DNA from: CALMFT01 sp041674565 | Lineage (GTDB): Bacteria > Patescibacteriota > Gracilibacteria > Absconditabacterales > Absconditicoccaceae | Direction: 5' to 3' | DNA: 64,000 bases | NCBI GenBank assembly: GCA_041674565.1 | Contig: JBAYVQ010000001.1 | Location: 1-64,000 of the forward strand | In this document: positions 35,919-47,553 of the stretch, piece by piece | How the letters are laid out: each line of letters starts with the position of its first letter | Position numbering within the stretch: position 1 is the stretch's first letter | Program-made: the position numbers and the translations under genes | The notes under the pieces: model-generated | What the model saw: only the letters and a program-made list of their open reading frames with translations | Database searches by the model: none | Told to the model about the DNA's origin: nothing

Positions 35919-36764
35919 TTAGTCGTCAATAACCAAGGAGCGAAATCGTTGTTTGATTTTGTGTTTTCGCTGATTGTCTTCAAAACGCCTATGATAGAGA
36001 TTTTGTGTACCGCACATCTGTTCGTTGATATGATCAAAGTGCGCATAATGTCTACAAGCTGGAAGGAACCACGCTAACTTTTCCGCAGGATTTGCTGTTA
36101 CAGTGCTACTGGCTATCATAGCAGGAAACAGCTTATTGAGTGCGGTTTCTAGCCCATACGGAAAACCAGTAATAAGCTGATGCACTGCGTTGCGTCAGTT
36201 TTTTTCTATCATCGCTTCTCGTCATGCTAAAGATAGCATCCTTGTGCCACTGGCACTATCTACAATAAAGTCCTTTCCACTAGCCCATGACTGTTTTGCT
36301 CGACAACAGGCTATGGTCATAGCTAGTTTGGGTGAGGCAGTGGAAAATCTATGGAAGTCGTGGCCCAATAACTGAATTATATTGTTGGGGATAATCATAT
36401 CTGCATCAGTAGTGATGATATGCTTGGTGCCTGGCGGCAGTTGTTCTATGGCCGTTAGGAAGGCAGCTCATTTACCTTTGTTTGCGTTGTGACTTAATAA
36501 GCTTACTTGATGATTTTTATTTCGTGTTTGAAAACGTTTCACTTCCTCTGCGGTGTCATCACTACTACCATCATCTATTACAGTTATAGGTAAACTCGTC
36601 TCTCTTACGAGTACAGCCAGTGTGCGAAAAATATTGGATCTGCAGCTATCAACGAATTGTTTGGTGTATCCCTTTTCACGCAGTGTCTTGTTTGCTTGTT
36701 CAAGATATAGTTCGCTTTTGGTTGTACCTTCGTTGTATGCTGGTATAAGAATATTGGTGGACAT
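35919..36764 (-). CDS. Family 2 glycosyltransferase
   Basis: 281 residues. GT-A fold transferase of surface glycan or wall synthesis. ILIPAYNEG at the N-terminus, VIDDGSSDDT (nucleotide-binding Asp), LLSHNANKGKGAAFL and a TDADM (D-x-D type) motif followed by a segment with DSASGTRMLS. No TM segments, so it is probably cytoplasmic or peripheral. ATG 36762-36764, TAG 35919-35921. The start is 31 nt after the stop of the 227-aa gene on the same strand. Confidence 0.87.
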
Positions 36765-36795
36765 AGATGATCTTTTTGATTGATAGCGATTATAC

Positions 36796-37479
36796 TTATT
36801 CTATTCCCAATTTTGAATCAAAGATTCATACATAAACTTTGTACAGTTCAGCAAATATAAGCTGAATATCAGAAATAAGCTGAGGATTGGACTCTGCTTT
36901 TTTAGTGAGACTGTGTATTTTTTCAATGTCATTGGTAGATTCATGAATCTTATATTTAGTTCGTATATTTGGTATTTTTTTATTTTTTATCAAATGCTCT
37001 ATCGTCATGTTGTAGCCAGAAGCGCCTAGTGATATGTCTATAGCTGTAGTTGCCCTGCTATGGAGATCTACTACCCTTGCTAGATACTTATAGGTGGCTA
37101 TGTCTTTATTGTTCGTGATAATAAATATTTTTTTGATCTCATCAATATAATGCTTTTTTGCCGCGCGTATAACCTCGTCGGCTAACTGAATTACCTCTTG
37201 TTCTACTAGCAGGCTGCCGATTACTTCGTATGTTTCTAGAGCTAGTTGATTTTGTTTCCTTTCCAGAGCGTGACATGTCTTTGTGTTCTTATCACTAGAC
37301 TCACGATAGCTTCTCAAGAGATCTTTACTCTTTTCGGATAACGATACGATGGGTTGAAGCTTGGGATGAATACTGAAAGCTTCAGCTATTTGTTTCTGGA
37401 TACTGCTTCACAAAGTCTCCTGTGCGTATGGAGTCGCTAGAAACTGATGAGTTTTGATATTGAGCAGTGTTTTCTTCAT
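36796..37479 (-). CDS. Helical protein of unknown function
   Basis: 227 residues, almost wholly helical and charged (KQIAEAFSIHPK, ELYKVYVG). No signal peptide or TM segment. ATG 37477-37479. The last ten residues lie after a TGA glycine and end at TAA 36796-36798. It may be co-transcribed with the glycosyltransferase (31 nt downstream). Family not recognised. Confidence 0.6.
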
Positions 37480-37598
37480 GGACCCTTCTATTATTGTGTA
37501 AAACTATTTGTATATCAATATACTGTAGTAAAAGTCAATATTTATTTCTATATTTGTTGCAACAAGAAAATAATATACACTTTTATATATAAGATAAC

Positions 37599-37627
37599 AA
37601 AAAAACGTCCCTTAGGACGTTTTTTTT
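37599..37627. terminator. Bidirectional terminator between fusA and the 227-aa gene region
   Basis: ACGTCC (37605-37610) pairs with GGACGT (37615-37620) around CTTA. An A run lies on the left and a T run on the right, so the stem works on either strand. It is 15 nt past the fusA stop. Confidence 0.8.
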
Positions 37628-37641
37628 GTGATGGCTTGTGA

Positions 37642-39762
37642 TTATTCATCATCACCAAGTTTGTTCTTTCCTTTCCTTTCAGTGATAATCTTGTCTGCGA
37701 GGGTATTTGGTACTTTCTCGTAGAGAGCAAACTTCATAGTAGATGTTCCTCTTCCTTGAGTAATAGATCTCAGGGTAGTTGTATAACCGAACATCTCACT
37801 CAATGGTACTTTAGCAATGATTGCTACTGCATTTCATCTTTGATCTTGTCCTTCGATCATACCTCTTCTAGAGCTCAGATCTCCGATAATGTCACCCATA
37901 TACTCTTGTGGACACACTACTTCTACATCCATAATTGGCTCCAATATGATTGGATTTCCTTTGCTGAATGCTTCTTTAAATCCTTTGTACGTAGCAAGTT
38001 TGAAGGCAAGTTCTGATGAATCTACTTCATGGTAACTACCGTGCTTGACTGTAACATGCATGTTCAGTATCGGATATCATGCCAATGGACCAGTTTTCAT
38101 CATTTCTTCAGATGCTTTTGCAATAGCTGGGATGTATTCTTTTGGAATCGCTCCTCAAACTACTTCATCAGTAAACTTGAATGTCGCTTTTCCATCTGGA
38201 TCTTCGTAAGGCTCTAGTTCTAAGACAACGTGTCCGTACATACCTCTACCTCCTGATTGCTTGAGATATTTCGCATCAGCACCAGCTTTCATTGTGATAG
38301 CTTCTCTGTATGACACTTGTGGCTTACCTGAATTTACTACTACTTTATGTTCTCTTTTGAGTCTATCAATCATGATCTCTAAGTGCAATTCTCCCATACC
38401 GGCGATGATTGTTTGTCCTGTTTCTTCGTCTGTATAGTAACGGAATGTTGGATCTTCTCCACCGAGTTTGTTCAGGCCAATACCAAGTTTTTCAGCATCT
38501 GCTTTGGAAGCAGGTTCTATGGCCACAGAGATAACTGGCTCCATGAATTCCATCTTTTCGAGTACGATTGGATGCTTTGGATCACACAGGGTGTTTCCAG
38601 TTTTTGTGTCTTTGAAACCTAAGAATGCACAGATATGTCCTGCATGAATCTCTGAGATTTCTTCTCTCTTGTTAGAATGCATAAGCAAAAGTCTTCCTAC
38701 TCTTTCCTCTTGTCATGTGACGGTATTCAGCAGTTTATCTCCAGTCTTGATAATACCAGAGTAGATTCTCACGTATGTAAGAGTACCCACAAATGGATCG
38801 TTTAAGATCTTGAAAGCTACAGCGGTCGCTGGTTGGTTATCATCAGCAGTTCTTTTGATTTCTTTGCTATCGTCGTCTGGATCGCTTCAGATTATTTCTC
38901 ATCTATCAGTAGGAGATGGAAGATAGTCGATAACCCCATCGAGCATGAGTTGTACGCCCTTGTTACCAAGCGCAGAACCACAGAAAATAGGATATAGTTG
39001 ACCTGATATCACACCATTTCTGATTGCTTTCTTGATCATTTCTTCGGATACTTCAGCTCCATCAAGATATGCCATAGCCAAATCATCATCAAAACTTGAT
39101 GCAGTTTCTACGATTCTTGCTCTATAGTCTTTTGCCATATCGAGCATCTCTGCAGGGATCTCTCCTTCATTTACTTGAGTACCCATTTGACCTGTGAAAG
39201 TGTAGTACTTCATTTTGATAAGATCTACAATACCTGCAAATTCACCAGCTTGACCATTGGGAAGCTGCATAATGACGGTCTTATCTGAAAGTTTTTGATT
39301 AATGCTTTCTACTGAATCCAGGAAATTCGCTCCAAGTTTATCCATCTTATTACAGAAGATGATTCTTGGTACCTTGTATTTGTCAGCTTGTCTCCATACG
39401 TTTTCTGTTTGAGGCTCTGCTCCTTGTGAAGAATCAATAAGGGCAACAGCTCCATCGAGTACTCTAAGAGATCTTTCTACTTCTACCGTAAAGTCCACGT
39501 GTCCAGGAGTATCAATAATGTTGACGTGATATCCTTTCCAAAAGCATACGGTCGTTGCAGAAGTAATAGTAATACCTCTTTCTTTTTCTTGTTCCATCCA
39601 GTCCATTGTAGCGGCTCCATCATGGACTTCTCCTATTTTGTGGTTCACTCCAGTGTAAAATAATACTCTTTCTGTTGTGGTAGTCTTACCAGCATCAATG
39701 TGTGCCATAATTCCGATGTTTCTTACCATCTTCAGGGGTAATTGTTGCGACATTTGTAACAT
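37642..39762 (-). CDS. fusA: Translation elongation factor G
   Basis: GTPase driving ribosomal translocation. 706 residues (703 if the internal ATG at 39751-39753 is used). G1 AHIDAGKTTTTER, G3 DTPGHVDFTVEVERSLRVLDGAV, G4 NKMDKLGANF, then domains II-V, with TKKSG-type and GRGMYGHVVLELEPYE segments in domain IV and a Lys/Glu-rich end. Several TGA glycines interrupt the standard reading, but the order of domains is intact. TAA 37642-37644. No Shine-Dalgarno is seen at either start. Confidence 0.96.
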
Positions 39763-39793
39763 TTTAATATAAATAAAAAATAGCCTGAGAATT

Positions 39794-39822
39794 TTGCATT
39801 TATAAGTAATTTTATGTATAAT
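39794..39822 (+). promoter_or_regulatory. Promoter for the 482-aa membrane protein
   Basis: TTGCAT 39794-39799, a 17-bp spacer and TATAAT 39817-39822, giving a leader of about 35 nt to ATG 39864. It lies between divergent fusA and this gene. Confidence 0.65.
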
Positions 39823-39863
39823 CTATTCAAGTTGAATAAGACTATCAGTTCCACAGACCTCCT

Positions 39864-41312
39864 ATGAGTATAAATCTTATACAGTTACTAGAACAATTCA
39901 AAAAATTCATTCAACAAGAGAATGGGAGCGGTTTTTCGCTATTGTTGTACTTGTTGATGGGTCTTTTTATGGGCGAGTGGATACTTAATCGACTGGAAAA
40001 ATACGATATACCGAAAGAATACATGGTTGGTACTGGTATTTGTATTATTGCTTTGTGCGTAGCTATCTGGCGAAAAGCTAGGAAATTACCCAAAAAAGCT
40101 GGTGCTATCAATATTGGTATAGCCGATGTGTCAGTGATAGCGTTGGGCGAAGCAAATTTACTTGGTTTTGAACAAAAGGCGCAGCTTGCCAGTGAAGCTG
40201 GGACTCTGCTTTCTACTGAAATCAATAACGTGAGTACGTTGATGTGAGGCAAAACAGGTTGCCATATTATTAAACTGCCTGGTAGAATAATGGTGGATTT
40301 TGATAATGATCGTAGGGTGGTTGATCAGCTAGGCTTAGATGTATTGGTATGGGGTACGCTCAAAGTGTCCGAAGGTCAATATTTCCTTAACTACAAGCTT
40401 ACCTTTGGCAAAAAGGTAGAGTCATGGGCTTTTACGCAGATGGTTCAGAATATTAATAATTTTGCTGAAGTGGAATTTGATATACATGGTGCCACTGATC
40501 ATTGCTCTGTATTCATCAAACAACTTCTATGTATAGGTACTTTGCTTCAGTCCATTGATGATCTGGGGAAAGGGCATTACTTGTTGGTTAACACTCTTGT
40601 GAGGCAAGGACTAGAATATCTCAATGGTATTGGCAGTGATGAGTTATATCCTGCTCATTATCTGCTGAGGCACCTTTTGCACTATGTCGGCATGAAAAAT
40701 AATAGACAGTTACGTGAATACTATATTGATATAAGGGAAGATACCGCTCTTTTGGAATCTACCAAGAAGCAAATTTCATATCACTTTGAAGCGCAACTTG
40801 CTGAACTCAAAAGCTATCATGCGCATATGGAACGCTCCCTCAATCAAGATCAATCCTTCCAATTAGAATGGCTGCATGCCTTATCCAAAAAGCCTGATGA
40901 ATCTACTATTACTAGTCTCGTGTGAGCCTTTGATGGTAAGAGTGGCTTGGTAGTCAACGAGTTATTGTCAGGTTATATATCTATGTATCATGGATCGCTT
41001 ATTGATGCTAAACTAGTCTACCAGTCGATATTGATAGAGTTTCCAGGGGATCTATTGGCATTGAGGTCATTGGGTTTGATCGAGTATGGCTTGAGACAAT
41101 TTGCTACGGCAAAAATGTATTTACAACAATATGTAGATAATCAGAAAAAACATATCTTTTATACTAATTTGTACGACACAAAAGCATTTTATACTCTTGC
41201 TGTGGCATGTATCAAGACTTGGCATCTTATGAGTGGCAGTAGATACTTTCTTTACTATGGCTTATATTCTTGGAAAAATAGGTCCTTACGTAAAAAATAC
41301 ATCATACTGTAG
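39864..41312 (+). CDS. Membrane protein with TPR-like cytosolic or extracellular region
   Basis: 482 residues. Two TM helices near the N-terminus (about 24-42 and 56-70, GTGICIIALCVAIW), then a mixed domain (INIGIADVSVI to FAEVEFD) and a long helical region whose last 120 residues (AKLVYQSILIEFPGDLLALRSLG) fit tetratricopeptide-like repeats. It contains TGA glycines at the junctions of three stop-free segments, all in one phase. Stop TAG. A probable scaffold or assembly protein; no specific family recognised. Confidence 0.7.
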
Positions 41313-41334
41313 CTAGTACTGAGTGAAAGATATG

Positions 41335-42198
41335 CTATTTACGCTCATGCGATAATATTACTTTGCTGACAATAAGCGATATCATACGGAACGATATCAG
41401 AAATTTTTTCCAATTGAGCTTGGGGTCCGAAAAGAGTCTATAAACAGATTCGAGTCGTAGTGCGCGTATCCACTTGGGAGCCCTGGTTTCTCTTCCTACC
41501 CAAAAATCCACCGTTGCTCATTGATTCATACACAAAAGTTGCAAGTCTTGAAGTTTCTTGTTGTTGATGTATGCAAAAAGCTCTTGATGCGGTCCACCGT
41601 AAGAACCCCCACGAAAATTCAGAAATAAATTTATGGTATCGTGATCTTGATAGTTGTGTTTGGTAAGAAATGCTTCTGTGTCTGACCAATCAAATGAGCC
41701 GTATTCAGTGTCTCCATACAAGATCTCCTCACCATGCAAGGCGAACCTGGGCCATTGTTTGTGCGCATAGCGTAGTGTTCAATCTTTAAGATATCATTTG
41801 GGATTGTTGATTCTTGGGTCATATACTGTTAGTGTAATGATATTTACCTTATAGTCAGTGAAATCGTGAAGATAATTGAGTAGATAGGGTAAAAAATCAG
41901 TACCATTGAGATTGTGTAGCATCAAAGGACCTTTTCGTCTGCCCAGTAACTTACCGATCAGTCGCATGGTTCTAAGGGCCGCTCCATCTGGAAGTAAAAA
42001 TGTAGAGTCCAGTAGGATATCTTTGATGTTGTGTCCATGATATGACATTCCATTATCCAGTAGTTTACGATTGACCATGATTGCTCCATAGGCATAATTG
42101 ATAATGCCCGAGCGGTGTGTTTTGTAGTATCATAATATATCCTGAATAAGCTGATCTGATGATTGTTGATAGAATGCATTCATGATCTTATAGTCCAT
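41335..42198 (-). CDS. WecG/TagA/CpsF family glycosyltransferase
   Basis: 287 residues. Transfers an N-acetylmannosaminuronate or similar sugar to a lipid-linked intermediate in teichoic acid or capsule synthesis. Family motifs: a segment ending FLLPDGAAL (LxxDGxGL type), GRRKGPLMLHNLNGTDF, and the C-terminal GATVDFWVGRETRAPKWIR followed by LESVYRLFSDPK, which is the TagA hallmark. The start is uncertain: ATG 42198, ATG 42183 or GTG 42240 are possible. TAG 41335-41337, 22 bp from the convergent 482-aa gene. Confidence 0.8.
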
Positions 42199-42275
42199 AG
42201 TGCAGAGGGCGAGGAGATGAATTGAGTTGTAATCGTACACACCATAATTATTTTGAATTCATTATCCAATAATTG

Positions 42276-43526
42276 ATGATCATGTATAGACCAGGCGGTT
42301 TCTCAGAATTTGCTCCAGAGCAACAGAAAGTATTTGATGCTATATTAGCCACTCTCACGAGAGTTTTTGAGCAACATAATTTTGAGCATATCTGGACACC
42401 TGCTGTAGAGTCTGTAGATATCTTGAAGAAGGGTGGTGATATCATTGACAAACAGGTATACGGACTTTTTGGCTTGGCTCAATGAGTAGAGGATGTAAAG
42501 GATTACGGTCTTCACTTTGACCTAACTATCCCTTTGGCGAGGTATGTGTTGGATCATAGGAACGAGCTTTCTTTCCCATTCCGTAGGTATCAAATGCAGC
42601 CAGTATGGAGAGGTGAAAAAACCAAAAGAGGAAGATTCAAAGAGTTCTGGCAATTTGACATTGATGCGGTGTGGCCATCAGAATCCAATATGTGACTACG
42701 GTATGATATTGAAGCTCTTGCTGTTCTCTCCAAATCTATGAAGGCCGTTTGCGATACGTTTCATATCAATATAGATTCAGTTCTCAAGATATCTCATATC
42801 GGTCTTACAAAATCTTTCCTATCGAGTAATGGCTTGGATGAAGTCGCCATGTCCCAAGTACTTGGCTTGCTTGATGATTACTTCAAGGTAACTCATGAGG
42901 AATTTGAGAAAAAATTGCAACCATTAGTGTCGCCAGAATTGTTTGCCACGATATGCACTCTCATCAAGACAAAGGATTACGCACTGTTATCAGATTATCA
43001 ATGATATGAAGATTTACATACTATACTATCTGGTCTTAAAGCCCTTGAAGTACCATTTGAGTATGATATCTGTATCGTGAGAGGACATGGATACTACAAG
43101 GGTATGGTATGCGAGCGGTTTGATACGCAAGATATCTCTTTGGGTTCGCTTGCTGGCTGAGGAAGATATGACAACGTTACTGATTTTATTGACCCGAAAC
43201 AATCATTTAGCTGAGTAGGAGCAAGTTTGGGAAGATTTGTATATCTCGCGATAGATAAGATTGGTGCATTACCGCTGGTGGATAAATATCTATTCGTTAA
43301 CTTTGCAGACACCAGAGATGATATAATTGCTTTGTATAACCAGTTTATCTTTGATGGTAAAACATGTGAACTATACCCCATGCCAGCAAAAATTGGTAAA
43401 CAGTTTGAATATGCTGATAAAAAAAGTATAAGGTATGCTATATTGTATGGTGATTCCGAAAAGCAGTGATGATACTATATTCAAAAAGATTTGATAAGCT
43501 GACAACAAGAACAAATATCATTGTAA
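42276..43526 (+). CDS. hisS: Histidyl-tRNA synthetase
   Basis: Charges tRNA-His. 416 residues. Class II core: EQQKVFDAI, motif 1 region HIWTPAVESVDIL, motif 2 FRRYQMQPVWRGEKTKRGRF, HisRS-specific SLAGGGRYDN with a TGA glycine, and motif 3 GVGASLGRFV, also with a TGA glycine. A C-terminal anticodon-binding domain follows. Start ATG 42276 or ATG 42282. TAA 43524-43526. Confidence 0.94.
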
Positions 43527-43532
43527 CCACAA

Positions 43533-43554
43533 AACACTCCTTATAGGGGGTGTT
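43533..43554 (+). terminator. Weak hairpin after hisS
   Basis: AACACTCC (43533-43540) pairs with a G-rich arm ending GTGTT (43546-43554), one wobble, short loop. It is followed by a GT-rich stretch, not a clean T run. It sits 7 nt past the stop codon. Confidence 0.5.
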
Positions 43555-43588
43555 GTTGTATATCCTCGTATTTATTAATTTTATACAT

Positions 43589-44164
43589 ATGACACGTATG
43601 AGTTTTATTGAACAAACACTGGTTATTATTAAGCCAGATGGAGTCGCTAGGTGACTCGTAGGTGAGATCTGCAGCAGATTTGAAAAAGCTGGCTTGAGAA
43701 TTGTGGTTGGTAAGATATTCAGACCATCAAAGGATCTGTTGCATGCTCATTATCCTGCGCAGAGGATAGATTGGGTCCAAACATTGGGTCAAAGAACCAC
43801 TGATGGTTATGCCGAGCTCGGCTTAGATCTTATGGGAGATTTTGGCAGTACTGATTTTGCTGTAATAGGTGAAAAGGTAAGAAACTGGCTAGTAGACTAT
43901 ATGTTTGAATGAGAAGTATTTGCTATGGTGCTACAATGAGCGCACGCTATAGAAGTAGTAAGAAAGTTGGCAGGTCCAACAGTCTCTCTCAAAGCGCCTC
44001 CAGGGACCATAAGAGGGGATTATAGTTGTGATAGCGTTGCTCTTGCAAACTACGAAAAAAGACCAATCAGAAATTTAATTCACGCATCTGGAAACCAAGA
44101 AGAAGCGGCGTTTGAAATCAATCTTTGGTTTGGCGACATGATGAACACTATTGATCAGGAATAA
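43589..44164 (+). CDS. ndk: Nucleoside diphosphate kinase, long form
   Basis: Transfers phosphate between NTPs and NDPs through a phosphohistidine. 191 residues, against about 140-150 for the common form. The extra residues form a helical insertion at about 45-100 (DWVQTLGQRTTDGYAELG to EKVRNWLVDYMF), as in long-form NDKs. Core motifs: TLVIIKPDGVARGLVGEI (one TGA glycine), KAPPGTIRGDY, and the active-site IHASGNQEEAAFEI. TAA 44162-44164. Confidence 0.92.
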
Positions 44165-44193
44165 GTTTTTTGCTCTTAACTTACTGTATACTA

Positions 44194-44219
44194 AAAAACA
44201 AACCATAAGGTTTGTTTTT
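44194..44219. terminator. Bidirectional terminator between ndk and the nucleotidyltransferase gene
   Basis: AAACAAACC (44196-44204) pairs perfectly with GGTTTGTTT (44209-44217) around ATAA, with a T run on one side and an A run on the other. Both convergent genes end within 35 nt. Confidence 0.82.
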
Positions 44220-44238
44220 GATATATGTTAGCCTGTAT

Positions 44239-44601
44239 CTATATTTCGATGATTTTTTTGGTAATTAACCGTTGCTTTTCTTCTTCTGGTGCATCTGTAA
44301 AGTCTGTGATGTGGCACTGTGTAGTCATAATATGCCCTATTTCCTTTTGTATTTCTCTTAGAGTAGTTGCTGAAAGTGGATTATTTGCTACAATACCAAT
44401 ATCATAATCAGAATGCTTGGTGTTCTTACCGCTTGCTCTGCTACCAAAGAGAAATATTTTTGTTGTTTCTGCTGGTACATGGAGTGATACAATGTCCTTG
44501 ATAACTTGAGTTAGTTCTGGCGAATAAGAGTGAGGCGGGTGTTTTGTTTTGATGAAAAATTGTAATAGGGGCTTTATTATACTGTATTGTATGTATTTCA
44601 T
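44239..44601 (-). CDS. Nucleotidyltransferase (MNT) domain protein
   Basis: 120 residues. Pol-beta-type nucleotidyltransferase fold with FLFGSRASGKNTKHSDYDIGIV (the G-S-x10-D-x-D motif), acidic residues intact. MNT proteins are often the antitoxin half of MNT/HEPN pairs, where they AMPylate the partner. ATG 44599-44601, only 5 nt after the stop of the 307-aa gene, so the two are translationally linked. TAG 44239-44241. Confidence 0.85.
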   Translation of the reverse strand: MKYIQYSIIKPLLQFFIKTKHPPHSYSPELTQVIKDIVSLHVPAETTKIFLFGSRASGKNTKHSDYDIGIVANNPLSATTLREIQKEIGHIMTTQCHITDFTDAPEEEKQRLITKKIIEI

Positions 44602-44606
44602 GGGGG

Positions 44607-45530
44607 CTAAGATATAAGTTGGGTATCGTCCATTTCTCTGTTTGGTTCGATAAACAGGTATTTGTATTCGTCATATGTTCATGACGTGCAAAAGGAAAAT
44701 TTACACCCATACTCTTTTGTGAGTGCTCCAAGTTTGTTCCATATGTGTTCATTGTATTTCTGTAATTCATTTTCGTTGTATTCAAAATTCTGATAGCTGC
44801 TTCTGTACTCTTTAGCGACACTAGCCAGCTTGTCGGGTACTTGTATTGTCCTTGATGAACGCTTTGTGAACCTATTCCTCAGTCATGCGAACAGACCAGT
44901 TATTTCTTTCTTGTATCTTTCAGAACTAAGTGCGGTAAGCTTTTGTTCTAATAGCTCTACAAAACTGTCTATTTCTTGGTGTATAATTCTTGTTCTTGAT
45001 TGGCTGATACTGAGCGAGGCGTTTTGCCAAAACACTACTTGTTCGTCGTGAGTATTATGATCTGTATTCAACGTATGTGGCAGTATGAGAATAACTCCAT
45101 TTTCATCCTCAGAAACGTATAGCTCGGCATTGACGCTCTTTAATCACGCAAAAGTATTATCAAATATCCCGTAAATAATATCCCATTCTTCTTGTTTGAG
45201 TAATTTCCATGGGTTACCCTCGAATGTGACTTTTTTTTTGTTGTTCAAGTAGTGCTTCAGTAAAGTATGTAAATCCCATGAACAACGACAATATATTTTG
45301 TTGTATCCAGTGCTTGTCTGTTGCTTTGCTTTTTGCTGGAGCGAGAGGTAGGTGTTGTGGAAGTCATCCAGTGCGTTTTTTATTGCCTTGCTGAGTATTT
45401 GATTGTCAATCTTTTGTAAACCGATGTACTTATTGATATCAGCGAATAACTCTTCGTAGCCGCTTGGTCACAATAACGGGAAACCCAATTCTGCTGCGAC
45501 TTTTTCAGGACCTTTTGAAAATATGTTCAT
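44607..45530 (-). CDS. Unknown protein paired with the MNT nucleotidyltransferase
   Basis: 307 residues, not recognised. N-terminal KGPEKVAAELGFPLLGP, a helical region to about 70, a middle region with ELYVSEDENGVILILPH, a basic coiled segment with QEIDSFVELLEQKL, and a C-terminal part rich in Lys, Tyr and Asn. No signal peptide or TM segment. It does not show the HEPN R-x4-6-H motif clearly, so a HEPN role is not supported. The own promoter lies 29 nt upstream, and the MNT gene follows by 5 nt. TAG 44607-44609. Confidence 0.65.
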
Positions 45531-45558
45531 TTGATGTTTTAGTCATAAATATCTTTTG

Positions 45559-45586
45559 TATATAACGTTATATATCAGTATGTCAA
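45559..45586 (-). promoter_or_regulatory. Promoter for the 307-aa/MNT gene pair
   Basis: On the minus strand, TTGACA (plus 45581-45586), a 16-bp spacer and TATATA (plus 45559-45564), with about 21 nt to the ATG at 45530. Confidence 0.65.
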
Positions 45587-45606
45587 TATAATATAAGGTT
45601 TGAAAT

Positions 45607-45637
45607 ATAAAAAAACTCCCAATATGACTATTGAGAG
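45607..45637 (-). terminator. Terminator after the Ig-like surface protein gene
   Basis: Arms 45616-45624 and 45629-45637 pair over 8 of 9 positions around a 4-nt loop. On the minus strand they are followed by a run of T (plus A 45609-45615). It lies 33 nt past the stop. Confidence 0.75.
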
Positions 45638-45669
45638 ATACTTATGTCGCTTATCTTTTTCAGATTATT

Positions 45670-47403
45670 TTATATATCCTGTTTATTGGTGATAATCAGA
45701 TAACTAATGTAGGTAAATCACATCATCAATGCTAGATATATAGCTACATTGAGTGGTCATACCTGTACTTTTGTTGATGATGCTACGTTGGTCGATTGGC
45801 CATCTGAGCACATACCTTGCACAGCAAAGTACTTGTATTCCGGTGCCTTGGCATTTCCGTTAAATGAGAACTCAAATCTGTTCTCTGACGTCTCTCCAAG
45901 TTTTGTCATCTGACTGACGTCATTGCCAAGAGTGTCACTCCTATACACAATATATCTTTCCACGCCATTTTGTTTGTTCCATATAAGATAGTGTCTACCT
46001 GCAATGACGACGCTATCAAGTTTGATCGCATCTACGATACAGGTTGGAGCCGATCCTTGGTACTCGTCTGGAGCCTTGAGAGATACTATTTCAGATGCTT
46101 CTCCTACTGGATTGGAATTTGCGTCTGCAGCTATTACCTGTAAGTAGTAGGTAGTGTCTCTTGGCGGATTGATAAGTATTTGTTTATCCGTTGTAGTTTG
46201 AATGAGTTCTGGAGCCGATTGGATAGTATCCTTATTGGAAGAGATGAGCACAAGATATCTTGCTGGCTCTCCTTCTGTAGTCCAAGATACCAAATACTTC
46301 TTAGTATCTGGTTGATAAATAGATTTGATAGAAGTAATTTTTATATTTGAAACTGGTGGTGTGTTGTCGGTAACGCTTGCACTAGTATCTTCCACGGTAG
46401 AAGCGGCTCATGTATTTACTGGCCCACTGGATGCCAACACTACAATTCACTCTATATTGGTATATGTCTTACTATTTCCGTTAGCCGTTAGCTTTGCGTC
46501 GATTTGTATTCTACTGTTTGCTTGGTTAAATTTGAATTTTTTCTCAAAAATACCGCTTGTTGTTTTCTCCATAAAATAGCTATTTCCCAATAGAGTGAGT
46601 TCTGCTGTGGTTACTTCTGGGGCAGTGGTAAGAGTAACTGTTATCTTATCATTTTCACTTACGGTAGTCCCAGGATCCACCTTTATTGATTTATATAATT
46701 CATTTGATAGGTTTGATACTGAAAATGTAATTTCATCTGATTGTGCTAGTACCTTGTCGCTTGAATCGTAAATAACTACTTGAACAGTGTGTTGTCATTC
46801 GCTCAGATCGTTAGCAAATACAGAGAATTCTCACTGTGCATTGGTAGAGGAAGAAGTGTTTACTTTGCCGTCCACAAGTACTTTTAGAGGACTGTTTGGT
46901 AACTCTGTTGAAGATCAGAGTATATTTACATTTTTATTTGTTTCTGATCCATTAACAGTAGGCGACATAATGGTTACTTTTTTGAGGCCCGCTGAACTAT
47001 TTGGATCTTTTACTTCTACAGTGATCGATCATATTGTTTTTTCATCAAGTATGTCTTCGGCTGATATGACGATGTTTTTCCCAGTCTTTTTGAAAATAAG
47101 CCCTTTGGAGAATCTTACTGATCCCTGATTATTTGGAGTAAAATTAACGATACCTCAGTTTGGCAGCGTATATTCACCCTCTTCTAGTCATTTTACGTTG
47201 ATCAAGGCATCTCCTACGTATGATTTGTCTACCACACCGTTTTTATCAACTGCTTCTATAGTAAGATCCAATGCTTCATTGAGCATTGCTGGATTGCTAC
47301 TAATTTTTACAATGTAGTTGGTGGTGGCCGCGAATGCCTGAGATCCACACAATAGTGAAGCAAAGCAAGCGATGAGGATGCTTTGCAGTACTAGCTTTTT
47401 CAT
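45670..47403 (-). CDS. Surface protein with Ig-like/fibronectin-like domains and C-terminal TM anchor
   Basis: 577 residues. Signal peptide (about 1-25, ending SQAFA), then tandem beta-sandwich domains. The first resemble Ig-like or Big-type repeats (PAMLNEALDLTIEAVDKNG). The last two resemble fibronectin type III (KYLVSWTTEGEPARYLVLIS; RHYLIWNKQNGVERYIVYRS). A hydrophobic helix (VAIYLALMMGFTYISYLII) and a short charged tail form the anchor. Stop-free segments are joined by TGA glycines in one phase. A perfect consensus promoter is 31 nt upstream. TAA 45670-45672. Confidence 0.78.
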
Positions 47404-47433
47404 AAGTCCATGATAGCTATAAAATATCAGTTA

Positions 47434-47462
47434 ATTATATGTCTGTATACCATATTTGTCAA
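47434..47462 (-). promoter_or_regulatory. Consensus promoter for the Ig-like surface protein gene
   Basis: On the minus strand, TTGACA (plus 47457-47462), a 17-bp spacer and TATAAT (plus 47434-47439). The leader is about 23 nt. It is back to back with the rsmH promoter. Confidence 0.8.
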
Positions 47463-47490
47463 ATTGGCATAGGCATCTAGTATTATTTAT

Positions 47491-47519
47491 TTGACATAAT
47501 CAGAATTAGAGATTTAGAT
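47491..47519 (+). promoter_or_regulatory. Promoter for the rsmH-ftsL division cluster
   Basis: TTGACA 47491-47496, a 17-bp spacer and TTAGAT 47514-47519 as a weaker -10, about 28 nt before the rsmH ATG. Confidence 0.6.
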
Positions 47520-47553
47520 AGTGTGTTGTATTGCCGCCTAAAATACCTATTGT

